The notes beneath the pieces were generated by a model that saw only the letters and a program-made list of their open reading frames with translations, had not been told where the DNA came from and did no database searches. The translations under genes were made by a program, and so were the position numbers. A stretch of 64,000 nt of DNA, from the NCBI RefSeq assembly GCF_004664715.2, contig NC_051071.1, positions 88,951,436 to 89,015,435 on the forward strand. Reading direction: 5' to 3'. Positions 27,896-39,495 of the stretch are shown in pieces. This DNA comes from Peromyscus leucopus (lineage: Eukaryota; Chordata; Mammalia; Rodentia; Cricetidae). Within the stretch, counting starts at the first letter, position 1; each line of letters begins with the position of its first letter.

Positions 27896-28790
27896 CATAA
27901 CTGATGCCATGTTGGAAATACCATTCAGACCTTGGCACCCAGCAGGTAGGCAGCAACACCTGCCAGAAAGAGAGCAAAGACTAGTCCCTCAAAGTCCATA
28001 GTGCTGGGAAAATTCCTAGATGTACTGTGCTTCTTGGCTTCTGCCTAATTGGGGTGTGCCAACTCAGGATGTGGTTTTGTGCTTAAAAGCTCATCCTTAG
28101 AAAGGCTCAGGACTGTAGCTGAGGTTTTCTGTGTCCACCCGGCTCCTGCAGCTGCTCAGACCCAAATAAACACACACAGGCTAATATTTTTTAAAACTGC
28201 TTGGCCATTAGCTCAGGCCTACCACTAACTAGCTCTTACACTTAAAAACTTAGCCCATTTTTGTTAATCTATATGTTGCCATGTGTTCCATGGTTTTACC
28301 TGTGTGCCTGGTACATGTTGCTCCCTGGACGGCAGGCCAGTGTTCCCTTCTCAGCCTTTCTGTTCCCACAATTCACTTCTTTGCTTGTCCAGCCTGTACT
28401 TCCTGCCTAGCTACTGGCCAATCAGCATTTTATTTATACAGAGCGAAGTGGAAGGCTGAGTGAGGAGACGCTGCCAGCTGACGCTGCCATGAAAAGCAAG
28501 ATGTACCAGTAAGCTACAAGCCACGTGGCAACTTACAGATTAATAGAAATGGGATAATTTAAGATATAAGAACTAGATAACAAGAAGCCTGAGCTATTAG
28601 GCCAAACAGTTTAAATAATATAAGTGTCTATGTGTTTATTTGGGTCTGAGTGGCACTGGAGAAAACTCCAACTACACAGGACTGCACGCTGGTCCTGAAC
28701 ACCCAGTGCAGTCTCTAGAGGCTAATAAAGACCTATTGGCCTAAACTTGTGCCTGAGCAGTCTTCTCTGGTAGATACCTCATAACAGTAG
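27896..28790 (+). mobile_element. Possible gammaretrovirus-like LTR, split by a nested LTR
   Basis: The left part (GATGCCATGTTGGAAATACC) resembles the start of gammaretroviral LTRs. The right part (GGCTAATAAAGACCTATTGGC then TGTGCCTGAGCAGTC, 28720-28775) has an AATAAA polyadenylation motif followed by a T/G-rich U5-like end. The palindromic element 28114-28676 plus its TSD interrupts it. Boundaries and family are tentative. Confidence 0.4.
28114..28676. mobile_element. Palindromic (head-to-head) LTR element, family A, with 6-bp TSD
   Basis: The left arm (28114 to ~28450) is a family A LTR in minus orientation. It begins TGTAGCTG, passes CAGACCCAAATAAACACAC and ends with ACTGGCCAATCAGCATTTTATTTATA. 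The right arm (~28455-28676) is the same LTR in plus orientation, 5'-truncated, with AAGCCACGTGGCAAC and ending AACTCCAACTACA. Both outer ends are therefore U5 ends (TGTAG... / ...CTACA). Perfect 6-bp repeats CAGGAC lie at 28108-28113 and 28677-28682, so the whole palindrome appears to have integrated as a unit. Confidence 0.8.
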
Positions 28791-31679
28791 ATGGCCATTT
28801 ATTGTTTTCCTACAAGTTCTTTGCAAATATATTAGCCTTCCAGTTGTGTATTTTTATGAGAGTCCTGTGTGTACGAATGCGTGTCTTTGTGTTTCTTGTG
28901 CTTTTTCTTTGGCTTTTTTTTTTTTTTTTCTGCTTATTTTGTCCTGTTCCTGTTTGCTTGTCTTTGTTTTTTTTTTTTTTTTTTTTTTTATTACTATCCT
29001 TTAGACACTTCTTTTCTAAGGAGAGACAGAAAGGGTGTGGATTCAGATGGGAGTGGGGGGATAGTAATCAGAATATATTGTATGAAAAAATCTATTTTCG
29101 ATAAAAGAAAAATAGCTTTAAAATGCTTTTACAGACAGTTGCGTTGTCACAATTTTTTTATCTCTGAAACAGAAACCCTTAATTCTATGAAACATCCCAG
29201 TAATTACATTCTGTAACCTTTACTGACTACAGACCACATGTTAATGTGAGAGCATGGCTCTTCATACCCTCACACTTTGTCACCCTATGACTCCAAGGAC
29301 TGCTATGAGTTGCTGTTCCTCTCCAGTCTTTTCTAACCATAAACATTATTTGTCCCAAATTTCCTAAGGCAACTTCTATATAGGAGAGTGTGCATCACTG
29401 GCTGGTAACATGTTCTTGTTTTTCTTCTTTTTTTAATAATGGCAGACTGGTGGTGACTGAGGTCACAGGGAACAGATGAACTGCTGGTGCAGTGCACAAC
29501 GGTTGGAGTGTTGGAACTGATGATACAGTGCCCCAGTCAGGCCAGCATCTTCAGATGACAGTGAGACTCAGCCTTGCCCCAGAAGTCCTTCACCTCCTTC
29601 CAATCTACAGTGGACCTAGAAGTTGGAGGCGGAAATGGAGATGCCAGGATCCACATTTGGTAATCCACTGTGTGGTCCTGAGTGGATTTGCCATAACAAG
29701 TACAAGTACATTATTTATGCCTGATAATCATATGATGCTGGTCTTTATAACTAATTATTAATCTTCTGCACTTGATTTTATTTTCCATAAACTTTACCCA
29801 TGGATGAAAGAAGATTTAAAATAACAAAACAAAACTACTTTTCCTCATGTGACAGATCTAGACTTTGAAATATTGAACCAAGAAAAAAAACAAAAACAAA
29901 AACTGGAAAGTATGTTGAGAAGTACGCCCAATTGCTGCCCTGCCTAATTCTTTTCAGGTGACAATGAAGTAGCTTTTTAAAGCTTGAACTATAAAGGACT
30001 CCTGAGTACACTTCCAGCCACAAGTCAGCACTGCCATTTTTAGCCAGCATGTAGAAGAAAAGGAGGGCATTTCTTCCCATGCTGGTGGAACTATGTGGTG
30101 GTTCATTTCAGGTGTCCTCTACTGGTAAACTTTATACTGATAAACCATAGTGTGGCCATGTCCCCATTGTGCTGGAGTTTGTATGAATAGTTAAGATGTT
30201 TACTGCACTGTTTTTTTTTTGTTTGTTTGTTTATTTCTTTGTTTTTTGTTTTGTCTACTTTCTCATAGTTAATGTTTGTGGAACTAACTGTATTACTTGG
30301 ATTTCATATTGTTTTAGCTCTATAAAATGGCCCCAGAAAATCTCCAAATATTGTCTCTAACTACAACAAAGGAGAATTGTATGGTTCCTTAAATTCACAC
30401 TAATTCAACAGTTGGTGTTTTAGTGTGAATATTTTCGTCTCTTTTTCATGTCTCAATTTATTTGAAACTCAATATTAAAAGCTATCTAGTAGAACCAACT
30501 TATTAAATGTTACTTTAGTGTGCAGTGAAATATTCAGTTAAGCAAATGTTTAAGAAAGATACTTTGACTGTTTTGAAATTCATTATGAATCATAAACCAA
30601 AACTCATTTCATAGTATTTCAGAGACATGGTCTCAAATATTCTTGGTCCAGTATGTCAGAATAGAATTTGTAATACAAATAAAGTTTGCTTTAATTAAAA
30701 GGGTTTTTTTTTGCTGCAAGTCCCATCTATTGTCAGAAAGCATCAGGTAGAGTTAGCATTAGTAGTAGTTGTTTTCATTAGAAGAAGGAGGCTTTGACTA
30801 ACTTTGTTTGTAACAAGTCTATTCTCAGTAAGAGGGTTTTGTTTTCCAAACACACAACACAGTATGATTCTCTGAGATCTGAAGGGATCGAAAGATACAG
30901 TTCAGGGCTGGTGGTTTACCCCCAGCTGTAGAACCAGTACAGAAACCCTGTTTTTAGTGCTGTGTCTTACATTCTTGTGTTCACTTGATTACTAAACTAT
31001 GTCAGTCCTTTCTCCAATGAAAACAGGGGCCAACAAGTCTTTCAGAGTCAATGAACAAAATATACTGATTTTTAAACAGGTTTTTCATATGATTTCGTCT
31101 CTGTCTCTTTTTTGAGTATGCTGAACAAATTCTTTCTTCCTAGGTGGTAAAGTTTGTGTTCCAGGCATATTGAGTTTATATATTTATTATGTGTACCCTG
31201 TTGTTAAATGAAAATAAGTGTGGTATCCATATACTGACCATGTACCACATATCCATTGCAGTCCCTAGAGAGTATTTATGATACATATTATATACTGTGT
31301 TTTATTATACTTATAAGATTGTACAACATCTTTCATTTTACCCATGAGCCCCATCTGTTTGTTTTTTGGTTTGTTTGGGTTTTTTTCTTCTTGAGTCAAG
31401 AATAAAGTTTAATACCTTTACTGTACCTTGCCCTCGGTTGGTATAATTAGGAAGTAAATTGTTCAAATCTCCACAATTAAGAGTTTCAGAGTTTGTGATA
31501 CTGGTCACTTGACTTAATAAAGACTAGATTATATGAACAGAAAAATTGTCTATTTCCTAACTAAAAGTAATTGAGCAAGTTTTCCTTTTATTAGCAAATG
31601 TTAGTAATAGCCTAGACTGAAAATGTCTGTATGTGGGGGTGACACACAATGAAACAAGCCTGCTTATGACATCGAGTGC
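28791..31679. other. Intergenic, nothing recognised
   Basis: Nearly 2.9 kb without a credible gene. It holds poly-T runs at 28915-28930 and 28967-28989 and a GTTT-rich patch at 30208-30255. Frames at 28802-29216 are poly-Phe artefacts of the T runs; 29492-29761 has no family signature. Confidence 0.4.
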
Positions 31680-32147
31680 TATAACCAGTTAGCACTGCAT
31701 GTGACTGTCATATGGGTATTGTACTCTTCTGAGACAGTTGAAGCATAGGTAGTTCTTTTGGGAGAGTAGATAATAGTGAGGCTTGAGGAAGGCCAGCACC
31801 CACCTTTTAAAGATTTTTTTAGGAGGAGAGGATAAGAAACTTTTAGATAAAAAGATAGCAAAGAGGAGAAAAAAACAGGATAGCTCCAGGAGTACCTAAA
31901 TCAAAACCCAACAGTCCTTCCTGCCTCTTCAAAAGTGTTTTTTTATAACAATGCCAAGGGGTGGAGCAAAAGACCTCCCCCTTGCTAGATCAAAGCACAC
32001 TGAACAGCCAATTGTAGACCCTTCCAAACATGTGATAGCCATGCCCGTGATCTAATCATTTCCCTATGTCGTCCTGCTGGGTAAAGCAAGCTCAGATTCT
32101 TGGACCCTGAGTAAGTTCTCACTAGGAAACCTCTGTGGGTCTCTACA
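31680..32147 (-). mobile_element. 3' LTR of an ERV remnant, family C
   Basis: On the minus strand the LTR starts TGTAGAGACCCACAGAGG at 32147. It shares AGCTTGCTTTACCCAGCAGGA, TTTGGAAGGGTCTAC, TAGCAAGGGGGAGGT and a GGCATTGTTATAAAAA TATA-type box with the copy at 39203-39495. The adjoining polypurine tract at 32148-32160 (AAGAAGGGGGAGC on the minus strand) fixes the U3 edge. The U5 edge is uncertain (31680-31860). Confidence 0.7.
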
Positions 32148-33550
32148 GCTCCCCCTTCTTAATAAATTAAAGGGCTCCTCAGATCCTTCAGATAGACTGT
32201 GCCTGCCTTGGGTCATCTTCACTAATCAGCCTTACCCGTCATAGAGATACACTTTCCATCAAGCATACTCTGCCTTATGTTGGCAGCTAGCAAGAAGAAC
32301 TTAACTGGTCTCTGACTACCAGCCTGTGGCAGGGGAAGGTATAGAGTTTAACTCAGCTTAGACTCGGGCCCCTACTAAGAGCTTACAAGTAGCTGGAACA
32401 ACCACAGCAATCCCTATAGCTACCACACCCCCTAGTAGAGGAGAAGAGGATGACCAAGATGGAATGTCCTTTTTGAATGGGTCTAAGATGTCTATTACAG
32501 CCTTAGCTGCACCAAGCCCTTTTTTAAATCAAAAAACTCTTGATGCAAATGCATCAAATCAATAAACTGCTGATGCAGCTACATCAAGCTTAAAAGACTC
32601 CCTTAGCTTCAACAAACTATGGTTCATTAATATCAACATATTAACAATTCTAGCATGAATATTGCTATACATATTTAAAATTCTTACAAACTTACATTCA
32701 GAAACAAACTATAGGACTATTTACACTTAGCAAACTTTAGCAAACATTCAAAAGTGATCTCTTAACAGAACTATTTACATTTTCTTCCAACAAGACAGAC
32801 AGTACATGGATTAAGAGTCACCACAGTTAAAATTGTAGGTGAACTCAAAACTGTTTGATTTATGAGGTTTGCAAAAGCTCAAAAAAGTCAATTCTAGTAA
32901 CCGTTTCACTGACAGCCCAAGATCAGGGCCTGGCTCATCAGCCGTCCTGAAGTCCGTTTGAGCAGTCCAAGTTGTAATGACTTTTAGACAAACAGTTCCA
33001 AATATGAGCAGTCCAAAATTTGTTACAGCTCCCCTTGATGCAGCTTAGTTCAAGCAAGCATCTCTGAAGCTTCACTCTCAGCCACAGAGGCACTTTCAGT
33101 TAGCTTTCCCTAGGAGAGGTGCCCTAGGGTGAAGACAGAATTACTGTACCGAGCTGCTGTAACTCTTAGAAAAGCTTGCTGCTCAGCTAGTAGGAACCAG
33201 GAACCCATCTCTTAAAGGAGCCATGCATTGGTTTGTCCCTAGTAACCAGAATCAGTGTGGCTCCAGAATCTGTTTGATTCCAGCTTTTACAGTTCCAGTC
33301 CTTGAGTACCAAATAGAGACAAAACCTTTGTCCCAAACTACTCAGCAGTCTGGAGGACCCCTTTAGTCTCCTCCTTTCCCCACACTGCAATATGGATTAT
33401 GAGTGCATCAAGAACACTGGCTCAGCCGTTCTCACTCCAGCTCCTCTGGGGAGCCGACATTCCTGTTCCACGCAGTGCATCAAGCACTCAGGCAGCCAAC
33501 AAGCTTTGGAGGTGGAGTGTGGCTCTCTCCTCTAAACTGTACTCCAGGAA
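32148..33550 (-). pseudogene. Internal remnant of the family C ERV, env-like tail
   Basis: Directly 5' of the PPT (minus strand) a short frame covering about 32373-32500 encodes a Ser-rich stretch followed by a hydrophobic Gly/Val/Ile/Ala segment of roughly 20 residues and a stop. This could be the membrane-spanning end of an envelope protein, judged by position and hydrophobicity only. Farther right, 32600-33550 is AT-rich then mixed sequence with no frame left. No second LTR is seen on the right, so the provirus is truncated. Confidence 0.45.
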
Positions 33551-34267
33551 AACAAAGATGCTGAGAACATAGAGTGTTTGCCGGTGAAAGAAGCTTGCAT
33601 GAGCAGAGCCAGTTCATGACAGTATCACTGTAAATAGTGGCAGGGCAGGTCTGCACAAGCCTCTCAGAGCTTTCAATATGTTACCCTGATGCTACACAAA
33701 GTTAGAGATTTTTAGCATTTTTTCCTGCTATATTTCACTGTTGCTTTAGTCCTTCCTTTCTGTCCCACCTTCTCTTGTAGCATTGGGATGTTTATGTGCT
33801 GTCTTGCCACTCTATATTAGAAACATGTACTTCAAACAGCATAGTAGTCTTCTTCAGGTTTGTGTGTTCCTACTACTATCATGACTATCATCCTCGAGTA
33901 AAGATCACAGGATATCTTAAGTACCTTTGCATTCCAACAGAAGCATTCTGGTGATTTAGACACCACAGAAGACACCAGTAGACAAGTATATTCTTTTAAA
34001 ACAGGTAATTTAAACATTAATGCTACATAGGGATTTTTGTCATTTAATATTTTATAATTAATTTGATAAAAGTAGCCTATTATTGATGAGGCATAGATTA
34101 AAACTGTTATTCTTTACATTAGAATGGAAACTTAAATGAATTATTGAGAGGTACAAAGAGCCAGATGCTCTTTATATAATTTTATTAGTCAAAATCATTA
34201 TCCTAAAATGTAGATCTCTATCAGCCATAGTTTTGGTTCTTGTCCAAAGCATTGGCTCAGATCTGTG
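33551..34267. other. Intergenic, nothing recognised
   Basis: AT-rich, no repeat or gene assigned. The 5' limit of the ERV remnant may reach into the first 150 bp. Confidence 0.35.
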
Positions 34268-34440
34268 AGAAGGGCTCGAGCAGGAGGCCTGGCTCTGCAG
34301 TCAAGAGCCTGTGCTGCTCCAGCAGAGGGCAGCTCACAACTGCCTGAAACTGCAGCTCTGGTCGCTGTGGGTAACTATATGTGTGTATAGGCGCCCCCTA
34401 TAACCAGAATAATACAATAAACCTTTTTTAAAAGTTTAAA
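34268..34440 (+). repeat. B2-like SINE, diverged
   Basis: CAGGAGGCCTGGCTCTGCAGTCAAGAGCC followed by GGCAGCTCACAACTGCCTG and a short A-rich end matches the B2 layout with many substitutions. Confidence 0.5.
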
Positions 34441-34689
34441 AAACAGAATCTAAAAAGTACTCAGGATCCTCTTTCTGACAAAACTAGAGTTTTCAAACAA
34501 ATTGTTTCTTTAACTATCTTTGATCAAAACAGGAAATACCAACACAATGACAACATAACACTGCTTCTAGGTGAAGAACCATCACATGGACTAGTTATAT
34601 AATTTTTCTCTTGCTAGTTTGGTTTCACAGTTTTCTTTCATGTAAAACCTTGGCAACTGTTGTCTGGTAATATAATGCATAAGAATAAC

Positions 34690-35035
34690 TACAAAAAAAA
34701 AAATCTGGTCCAGTGTTTTGAAATGCTAGGATATCACCTACTGGATGGATAGGTTTGATTTAAAGGTAGAGTCCAGGTAAGCAATGCCTCAGACCCCATC
34801 TTCCTAAACCTCTTAGTGGCCCTACTGTGAGATAGGGAGTGGAGACAAGAGGATTAGCCAGAGCATGCACACTAGCTTGTCTGTAGTATGTTGCTGTGCA
34901 GCAATAGAAATGAGAAACTGTCTCAACAAAGTTGAAGGAGAGAACCAACCTCTGCAAGGTGTTCACTGAGCTCCACACACAGGCTATGTCGCATGCACAC
35001 CTGTATGCATACATACATACACAAATAAAAACTTA
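34690..35035 (+). repeat. Diverged SINE (B4-like) with CATA tail
   Basis: A stretch with AGAGTCCAGGTAAGCAATGCC, AGTGGAGACAAGAGGATTAGCC (B1-like body) and ACCAACCTCTGCAAGGTG, ending in CATACATACATACAC and AAATAAAAAC. The composite order suggests an old B4/B1 SINE. Confidence 0.4.
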
Positions 35036-35181
35036 AACCTCTTAGTTACTTGAGTTTGATCGAAAGGGTTTGCTGACATTAACTTCTAGGTATCTACCAC
35101 TTGTGGGACCAGATGACACCAAACAACTTTAAGCTAGCAACAAGAGACTATCAAAACCAATCAACAGGATAATTAGTGGTA

Positions 35182-35672
35182 TATGGTGATATTTTGTTTG
35201 TGGTCTAACAAATAAAGCTTGCCTGACTATCCACTAGTTAACCATAGAGGTCAGACAGTGGTGGCACACACCTATAATCCCAGCACTTGGGAGGAGGAAG
35301 CAGGAAGATCAGGAGTTCAAGTCCACCCTGGGCTACACAAGATTGATCCACTCTAAAAGAGAAACAGCCAGGTAGTGGATACTCAGGCTTTTGATCTCAG
35401 CACTTGGGATCTCATGCCTTTGATCCCAGTACTTGGGAGGCACAAGCCTTTAATCCCAGCACTAGGGAGGTGGAGACATGAAGTGATATGTCTGGGTGGA
35501 AAGAGGAATATAAGGCAGGAGGAGACAGCAGCTCAGCTCCCTTTCAGGCTGAGGAGTTGACGAGGTAAGTGGTGGCTGTGGCTTGTTCCTTTTTCTCTCT
35601 GATCTTTCAACATTTACCTCAATATCTGACTCTGGGTTTTTATTGTTAAGACCAATTAGAATTTGAGCTACA
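35182..35672 (+). mobile_element. Solo LTR, family B
   Basis: Starts TATGGTGATATTTTG (first dinucleotide TG mutated to TA) and ends TTTGAGCTACA. The flanking hexamers GTGGTA and ATGGTA differ at one position, fitting a decayed 6-bp TSD. The U3 contains at least three B1-like CCCAGCACTTGGGAGG modules in tandem, then a GAATATAAGGC box near 35508. Confidence 0.8.
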
Positions 35673-35857
35673 ATGGTACCTTTAGAAGAAATCATTTAAT
35701 GGGAGAAGATTTTCTGAGTCAAAATGGAATCATTTGTATCCACACTAGAAAAAGAAAGTAAACCAAGAAATACAGGGAAAGGGTTTTACCGAGTACTGAC
35801 AGGGACTAAGAGTTTTACCCTAGCGTAGAAAAACAAAGACATAGAGAACACTTATCC

Positions 35858-36059
35858 AGACAGTTGAGGAGATAGCTCAGTCCAAAAAGTGTGTACTCAT
35901 CTAGAACAAGGACCTGAATTGGATCCAGGACCCATATAAAATCCAGAGAGTGGATTGCCTTTGTGATCCCAGATTTGGATAAAATGAGCACACTGGCCAG
36001 TTAGCCAGCCTAACCAATGAGATCAAGTCCCAATAAGAGTCAGTCTCTCTCATGCACAA

Positions 36060-36107
<48 letters not shown>
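35858..36107 (+). repeat. B4-like SINE ending in (CA)n
   Basis: GTTGAGGAGATAGCTCAGTCC head, GGATCCAGGACCC B-box-like part, then a B1-like body. It passes into 23 CA dinucleotides at 36061-36107, a (CA)n microsatellite that grew from the SINE tail. Confidence 0.6.
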
Positions 36108-36110
<3 letters not shown>

Positions 36111-36111
36111 C

Positions 36112-36740
36112 TATAGAGATGGCTCAGGGTATAAGAGTGCTTGATATCTATGGTAGTTTGAAAGTTTGAATACAATTGGCACCATAATCTCATAGGGTGT
36201 GGCACGATTAGGTGTGGCTTTATTGGGGTGGTGTGTATGGTCTTGTAGGAAGTGTGTAGCTGTGGGAGTAGGCTCTAAGTTCTATGCTCAAACTACTCCC
36301 ACTGTCACCGATCATTTCCTGTTGCCTGTAAGACGTAGGATTCTCTAGCACCATGTCTGCCTGCACGACACCATGCTCTCCATCATGATGATAATGGGCT
36401 GAACCTCCGAGACTAAGCCACCCCAACTAAATATTTTCCTTTGTAAGAGTTGCCATGCTCGTGGTGCCCTTCACAGCAAGAAAAGCCCTAAGACATTACC
36501 TTTGCAGAGGTCATAGTTTGGATCCTGGCACCCACATCAGGTGGCTCACAACCACCTGTAACTTCAACCCTCGGGGATATGACACCCTCATCATTTCCAA
36601 GGGCACCTGTGCATGGAGCACACACTTGGGGAAAGGGGGAACAAATAAACAGTTACAAGGTGGTCATATCCTAAAAAATGACACCTGAATTTGCATCTGG
36701 TCTCTACACAGGCACCATATACACATATGCAAAATAAAAA
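36112..36740 (+). repeat. B2 SINE split by a later insertion
   Basis: The left piece (ATAGAGATGGCTCAGGGTATAAGAGTGCTTG, 36112-36160) is the B2 head. The right piece (TTTGCAGAGGTCATAGTTTGGATCCTGGCACCCACATC onward, 36497-36740) continues the same B2 and ends in AAATAAAAAGGG. The intervening ~330 bp is a different dispersed repeat. Confidence 0.75.
36165..36490 (+). mobile_element. Muroid dispersed repeat nested in a B2
   Basis: Starts near GGTAGTTTGAAAGTTTGAATAC, includes GATGATAATGGGCTGAACC, GTTGCCATGCTCGTGG and ends CACAGCAAGAAAAGCCC. This is a very common non-coding muroid repeat whose family name I cannot give with certainty. It interrupts the B2 SINE, so it is the younger of the two here. 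Confidence 0.65.
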
Positions 36741-36744
36741 GGGT

Positions 36745-37218
36745 TGTGGTGATATATTGTGTACCCTAATATGCCTGAAGATCAGAGAACAGAACAAGTC
36801 ACTAGATTAAACCAGGCAGTATGGCACACACCTTTAATCCTAGCACTCGGGAGGCAGAGATCTTTCTGGATCTCTGTGAGTTCAAAGCTACCCTGGACTA
36901 TATGAGATTGATTCGGTCTAGGAGAGAAACAGAGCCAGGAAGTAGAGGCACACACCTTTAATCCCAGTACTAGGGAAGCACACATGCCTTTAATGGCTGG
37001 GAGGAGAAAGGTATATAAGGTGTGAGGAGACAGGAACTAGAAGCCTTTTCAGCTGAGGAAGCTCATTTGGCTAGAGGGATATTGGCTGAACTTTTCAGTC
37101 TGAGGAGTCTTAGAGGTAAGGCATGGCAGTGGCTTGTTCCTTTGTCTCTGACCTTCCAGCATTTACCCCAATATCTGTTCTGGGTTTTTTATTACAAGAC
37201 CTTTTAGAAATTTGAACA
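36745..37218 (+). mobile_element. Solo LTR, family B
   Basis: Starts TGTGGTGATATATTGTG, has CTTTAATCCTAGCACTCGGG and CCTTTAATCCCAGTACTAGGG B1-like modules, a GGTATATAAGGTGTG box at about 37008-37022, and ends in TTAGAAATTTGAACA. No matching 6-bp TSD was seen, so one edge may be eroded. It sits just after the split B2. Confidence 0.75.
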
Positions 37219-37254
37219 ATTGTTCTCAATGTTTTAAAACTATACAGCCTACCT

Positions 37255-37700
37255 ATTCTACAATGTGTAGGTGTCCTGATTAGCTTTAACTGTCAACTGA
37301 CATAGCCTGCAGTCATCTGATAGCCTCAACTGAGAAACCACCTAGATCATATTGCTGTCTGTGCAGGACCATCTTGTCTGTTGATTGATGTAGAACCCGG
37401 ACGCCATGGGTAGGACCACCCTGTGGCAGGTGACCCTGAGATGTAAAGGTAGCTAAACCAGAGTGAGTGAGCCAACCACTAAGCAGCATTCACTAGGATT
37501 CTCAGGGCATTTCTTTGGCTGTGAAGAATTCTTTGTTCAGAAGGAATGCTGTGTGGAATACAAACAGGCCTGCCTTGTTCCTGCCTTGACTTCCCTCAGT
37601 GATCGACTATGACCTGGAGTTGAAAGCCAAAGTACACCTAGACTCCACTAAGATGCTTTTTATCACAGCAATAGAAAGGAACCTTAAACAGTAGGTTAAC
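37255..37700 (+). repeat. Muroid dispersed repeat, family not named
   Basis: GATTAGCTTTAACTGTCAACTGACATAG through TGCCTTGACTTCCCTCAGTGATCG, CTATGACCTGGAGTTG and ATCACAGCAATAGAAAGGAACC. This is the order of a widespread non-coding mouse/hamster repeat that I recognise by appearance only. Confidence 0.55.
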
Positions 37701-37830
37701 TCAAATAAGTCCCAAAATGGAAACAACATGTTGAAACACAAGGTCTTAGTGCCCAGTGAGCCCAGCAACATTTAGGGCCAGGGAAATTAGTGATAAGCCC
37801 TCTTAGAAAAGCACACATAGAGTGTGTGCA

Positions 37831-38000
37831 CTAGGGCTGAAGAGATGGTGCAGTGGTCAAACATGCTCAAGGCTCTTCCAGAGGACTTAAGTCCCAGCAT
37901 CCAGTCTGACAGCTCACAACTGCCTTTCGCTGCAATTCCAGGAGATACAAAGCCTTTGACTGGACTCCACGAGCACATGCACATAGATAGATAGATAGAT

Positions 38001-38057
<57 letters not shown>

Positions 38058-38087
38058 TAGGTAGATAGATGATAGATAATAAATCAG
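37831..38087 (+). repeat. B2 SINE with (GATA)n tail
   Basis: GGGCTGAAGAGATGGTGCAGTGG head and GACAGCTCACAACTGCC middle identify B2. Its tail has become a GATA/TAGA tetranucleotide repeat (~37985-38085), interrupted twice by an extra GATGATA or GTAG unit. Confidence 0.85.
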
Positions 38088-39202
38088 TAAATGCTTTTAA
38101 GAAGAACCTTGGCTACTGTGTGTACAATACAGTTGGAAGCACTAGGTATGCTGTATCATGGATGTTTCTCAGTCTCCTATGTGTTTTATGTCACACATAC
38201 ATACAAGACCCATTTCCATCAAAAGTAAATGCCAGCAAAGACCGAAAAGCCAGCACGTTTCCCTTTTTACTGCCCCTGACCACATGACAGATCATTGTTT
38301 TTTATTATGACACCCAGGATGCAACTTTACTAAATTCAGGAGATCCTCAGTCTATCACGTCTATTTCAATGAGCCTTCTAATGATAGTTTTCCACTCAAG
38401 ATTGTTTCTTTTGGCAATTTGTCATATTTATTCTGTCTTCAGAGTTTAATAATGATAAATACAGAAACAGATTTTGCATGTATATCTTATCCCATGTTAC
38501 TACAAAAAAAAAAAAAAAAAGGTGTATTTCAAGTGCTGGGGATTGGCTCTGCTAGTGTAGCCACCAGCGCAGGAGTTAAGAGCCCCAGAACTCAGGAAAT
38601 GGTGAGTGGGCTTGGCTGTCTGCCTAATTCAGGCCTCAGAGAGCAGCGACAGAGGGTCTGATACATGGCGGGAGGGGGGAGGAAGTATATTTCCTCAGAT
38701 TTAATGCACAGAGTCCTGTGGACAACTGCTATTATGAATCTGTATGTTTTTCTGAAAAAGAAATGAGCCTTTCCATTTCCATGATTAAGCAAGAAAATAA
38801 AGCAATATTTTAGCTATTCCTTAACTGATAAAATGTATAATCTACCTTTTTGGGTTCTGATTTGGGTTCTGATTTGCTGTTCTGTTCAGACATTTTTTAA
38901 CAGTATCTGAAGTAGGCATTATGGTAAAGCTGGTAAGCTCTTTACGAGAAGTTAGATATTCAGATGACAACCACAGGGATGCTATTGACTCTAGCAAATC
39001 ACTATTTGCACAAATTTCATATCCTGAGAGTAACAACAAACAGGCTGGCCAATCCCTTAAAAATACCAGTGTTTTTAAGATTTTAATAGTACATTAATCT
39101 CTCTGCACCTGTGGTAAGTGCCCTGATGACTAAGTTTTATCCATCTAGTAACTAGACTTACTTTAGCTCATTTGGAGAACAAGGCTTGTATCGTATCAAG
39201 TG
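38088..39202. other. Intergenic, nothing recognised
   Basis: Holds an A17 run at 38504-38520. No coding frame with family signature and no repeat body named. Confidence 0.4.
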
Positions 39203-39495
39203 TGGGAACCCATAGAGGTTTCCTAGTAAGATCTGAGCTTGCTTTACCCAGCAGGACTGCATAAGAGGATGATTGGAACACAGGCCTGGGTATCAGGTGT
39301 TTGGAAGGGTCTACACTTGGCTGTATATAGCAAGGGGGAGGTATTTTGCCTCACCCCATGGCATTGTTATAAAAAGCCCCATTGAATAAAATTCTGGGCC
39401 ATTGATTATTGACCCAGGTTCTCCTGAAGCTTTCCTGTGTTTCTGTCTTTTTTCTTGTCACCATCTTTCTATCTACAAATTTCTTATCCCTCTCT
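39203..39495 (+). mobile_element. LTR fragment, family C
   Basis: Starts TGTGGGAACCCATAGAGG and shares long blocks with the minus-strand LTR at 31680-32147 (GCTTTACCCAGCAGGAC, TGGAAGGGTCTACA, AGCAAGGGGGAGGT, ATTGTTATAAAAAG). It is followed without a gap by the family A provirus at 39496, and its own U5 end is not evident. Orientation is opposite to the copy at 31680. Confidence 0.65.

Noticed and set aside
28802..29216. Frames of 100 and 115 codons with Phe runs
   Set aside because: Produced by poly-T tracts; no conserved motif.
37985..38085. Regular repeats that might suggest a CRISPR-like array
   Set aside because: Simple tetranucleotide (GATA)n from a SINE tail, without spacers; vertebrate nuclear DNA.
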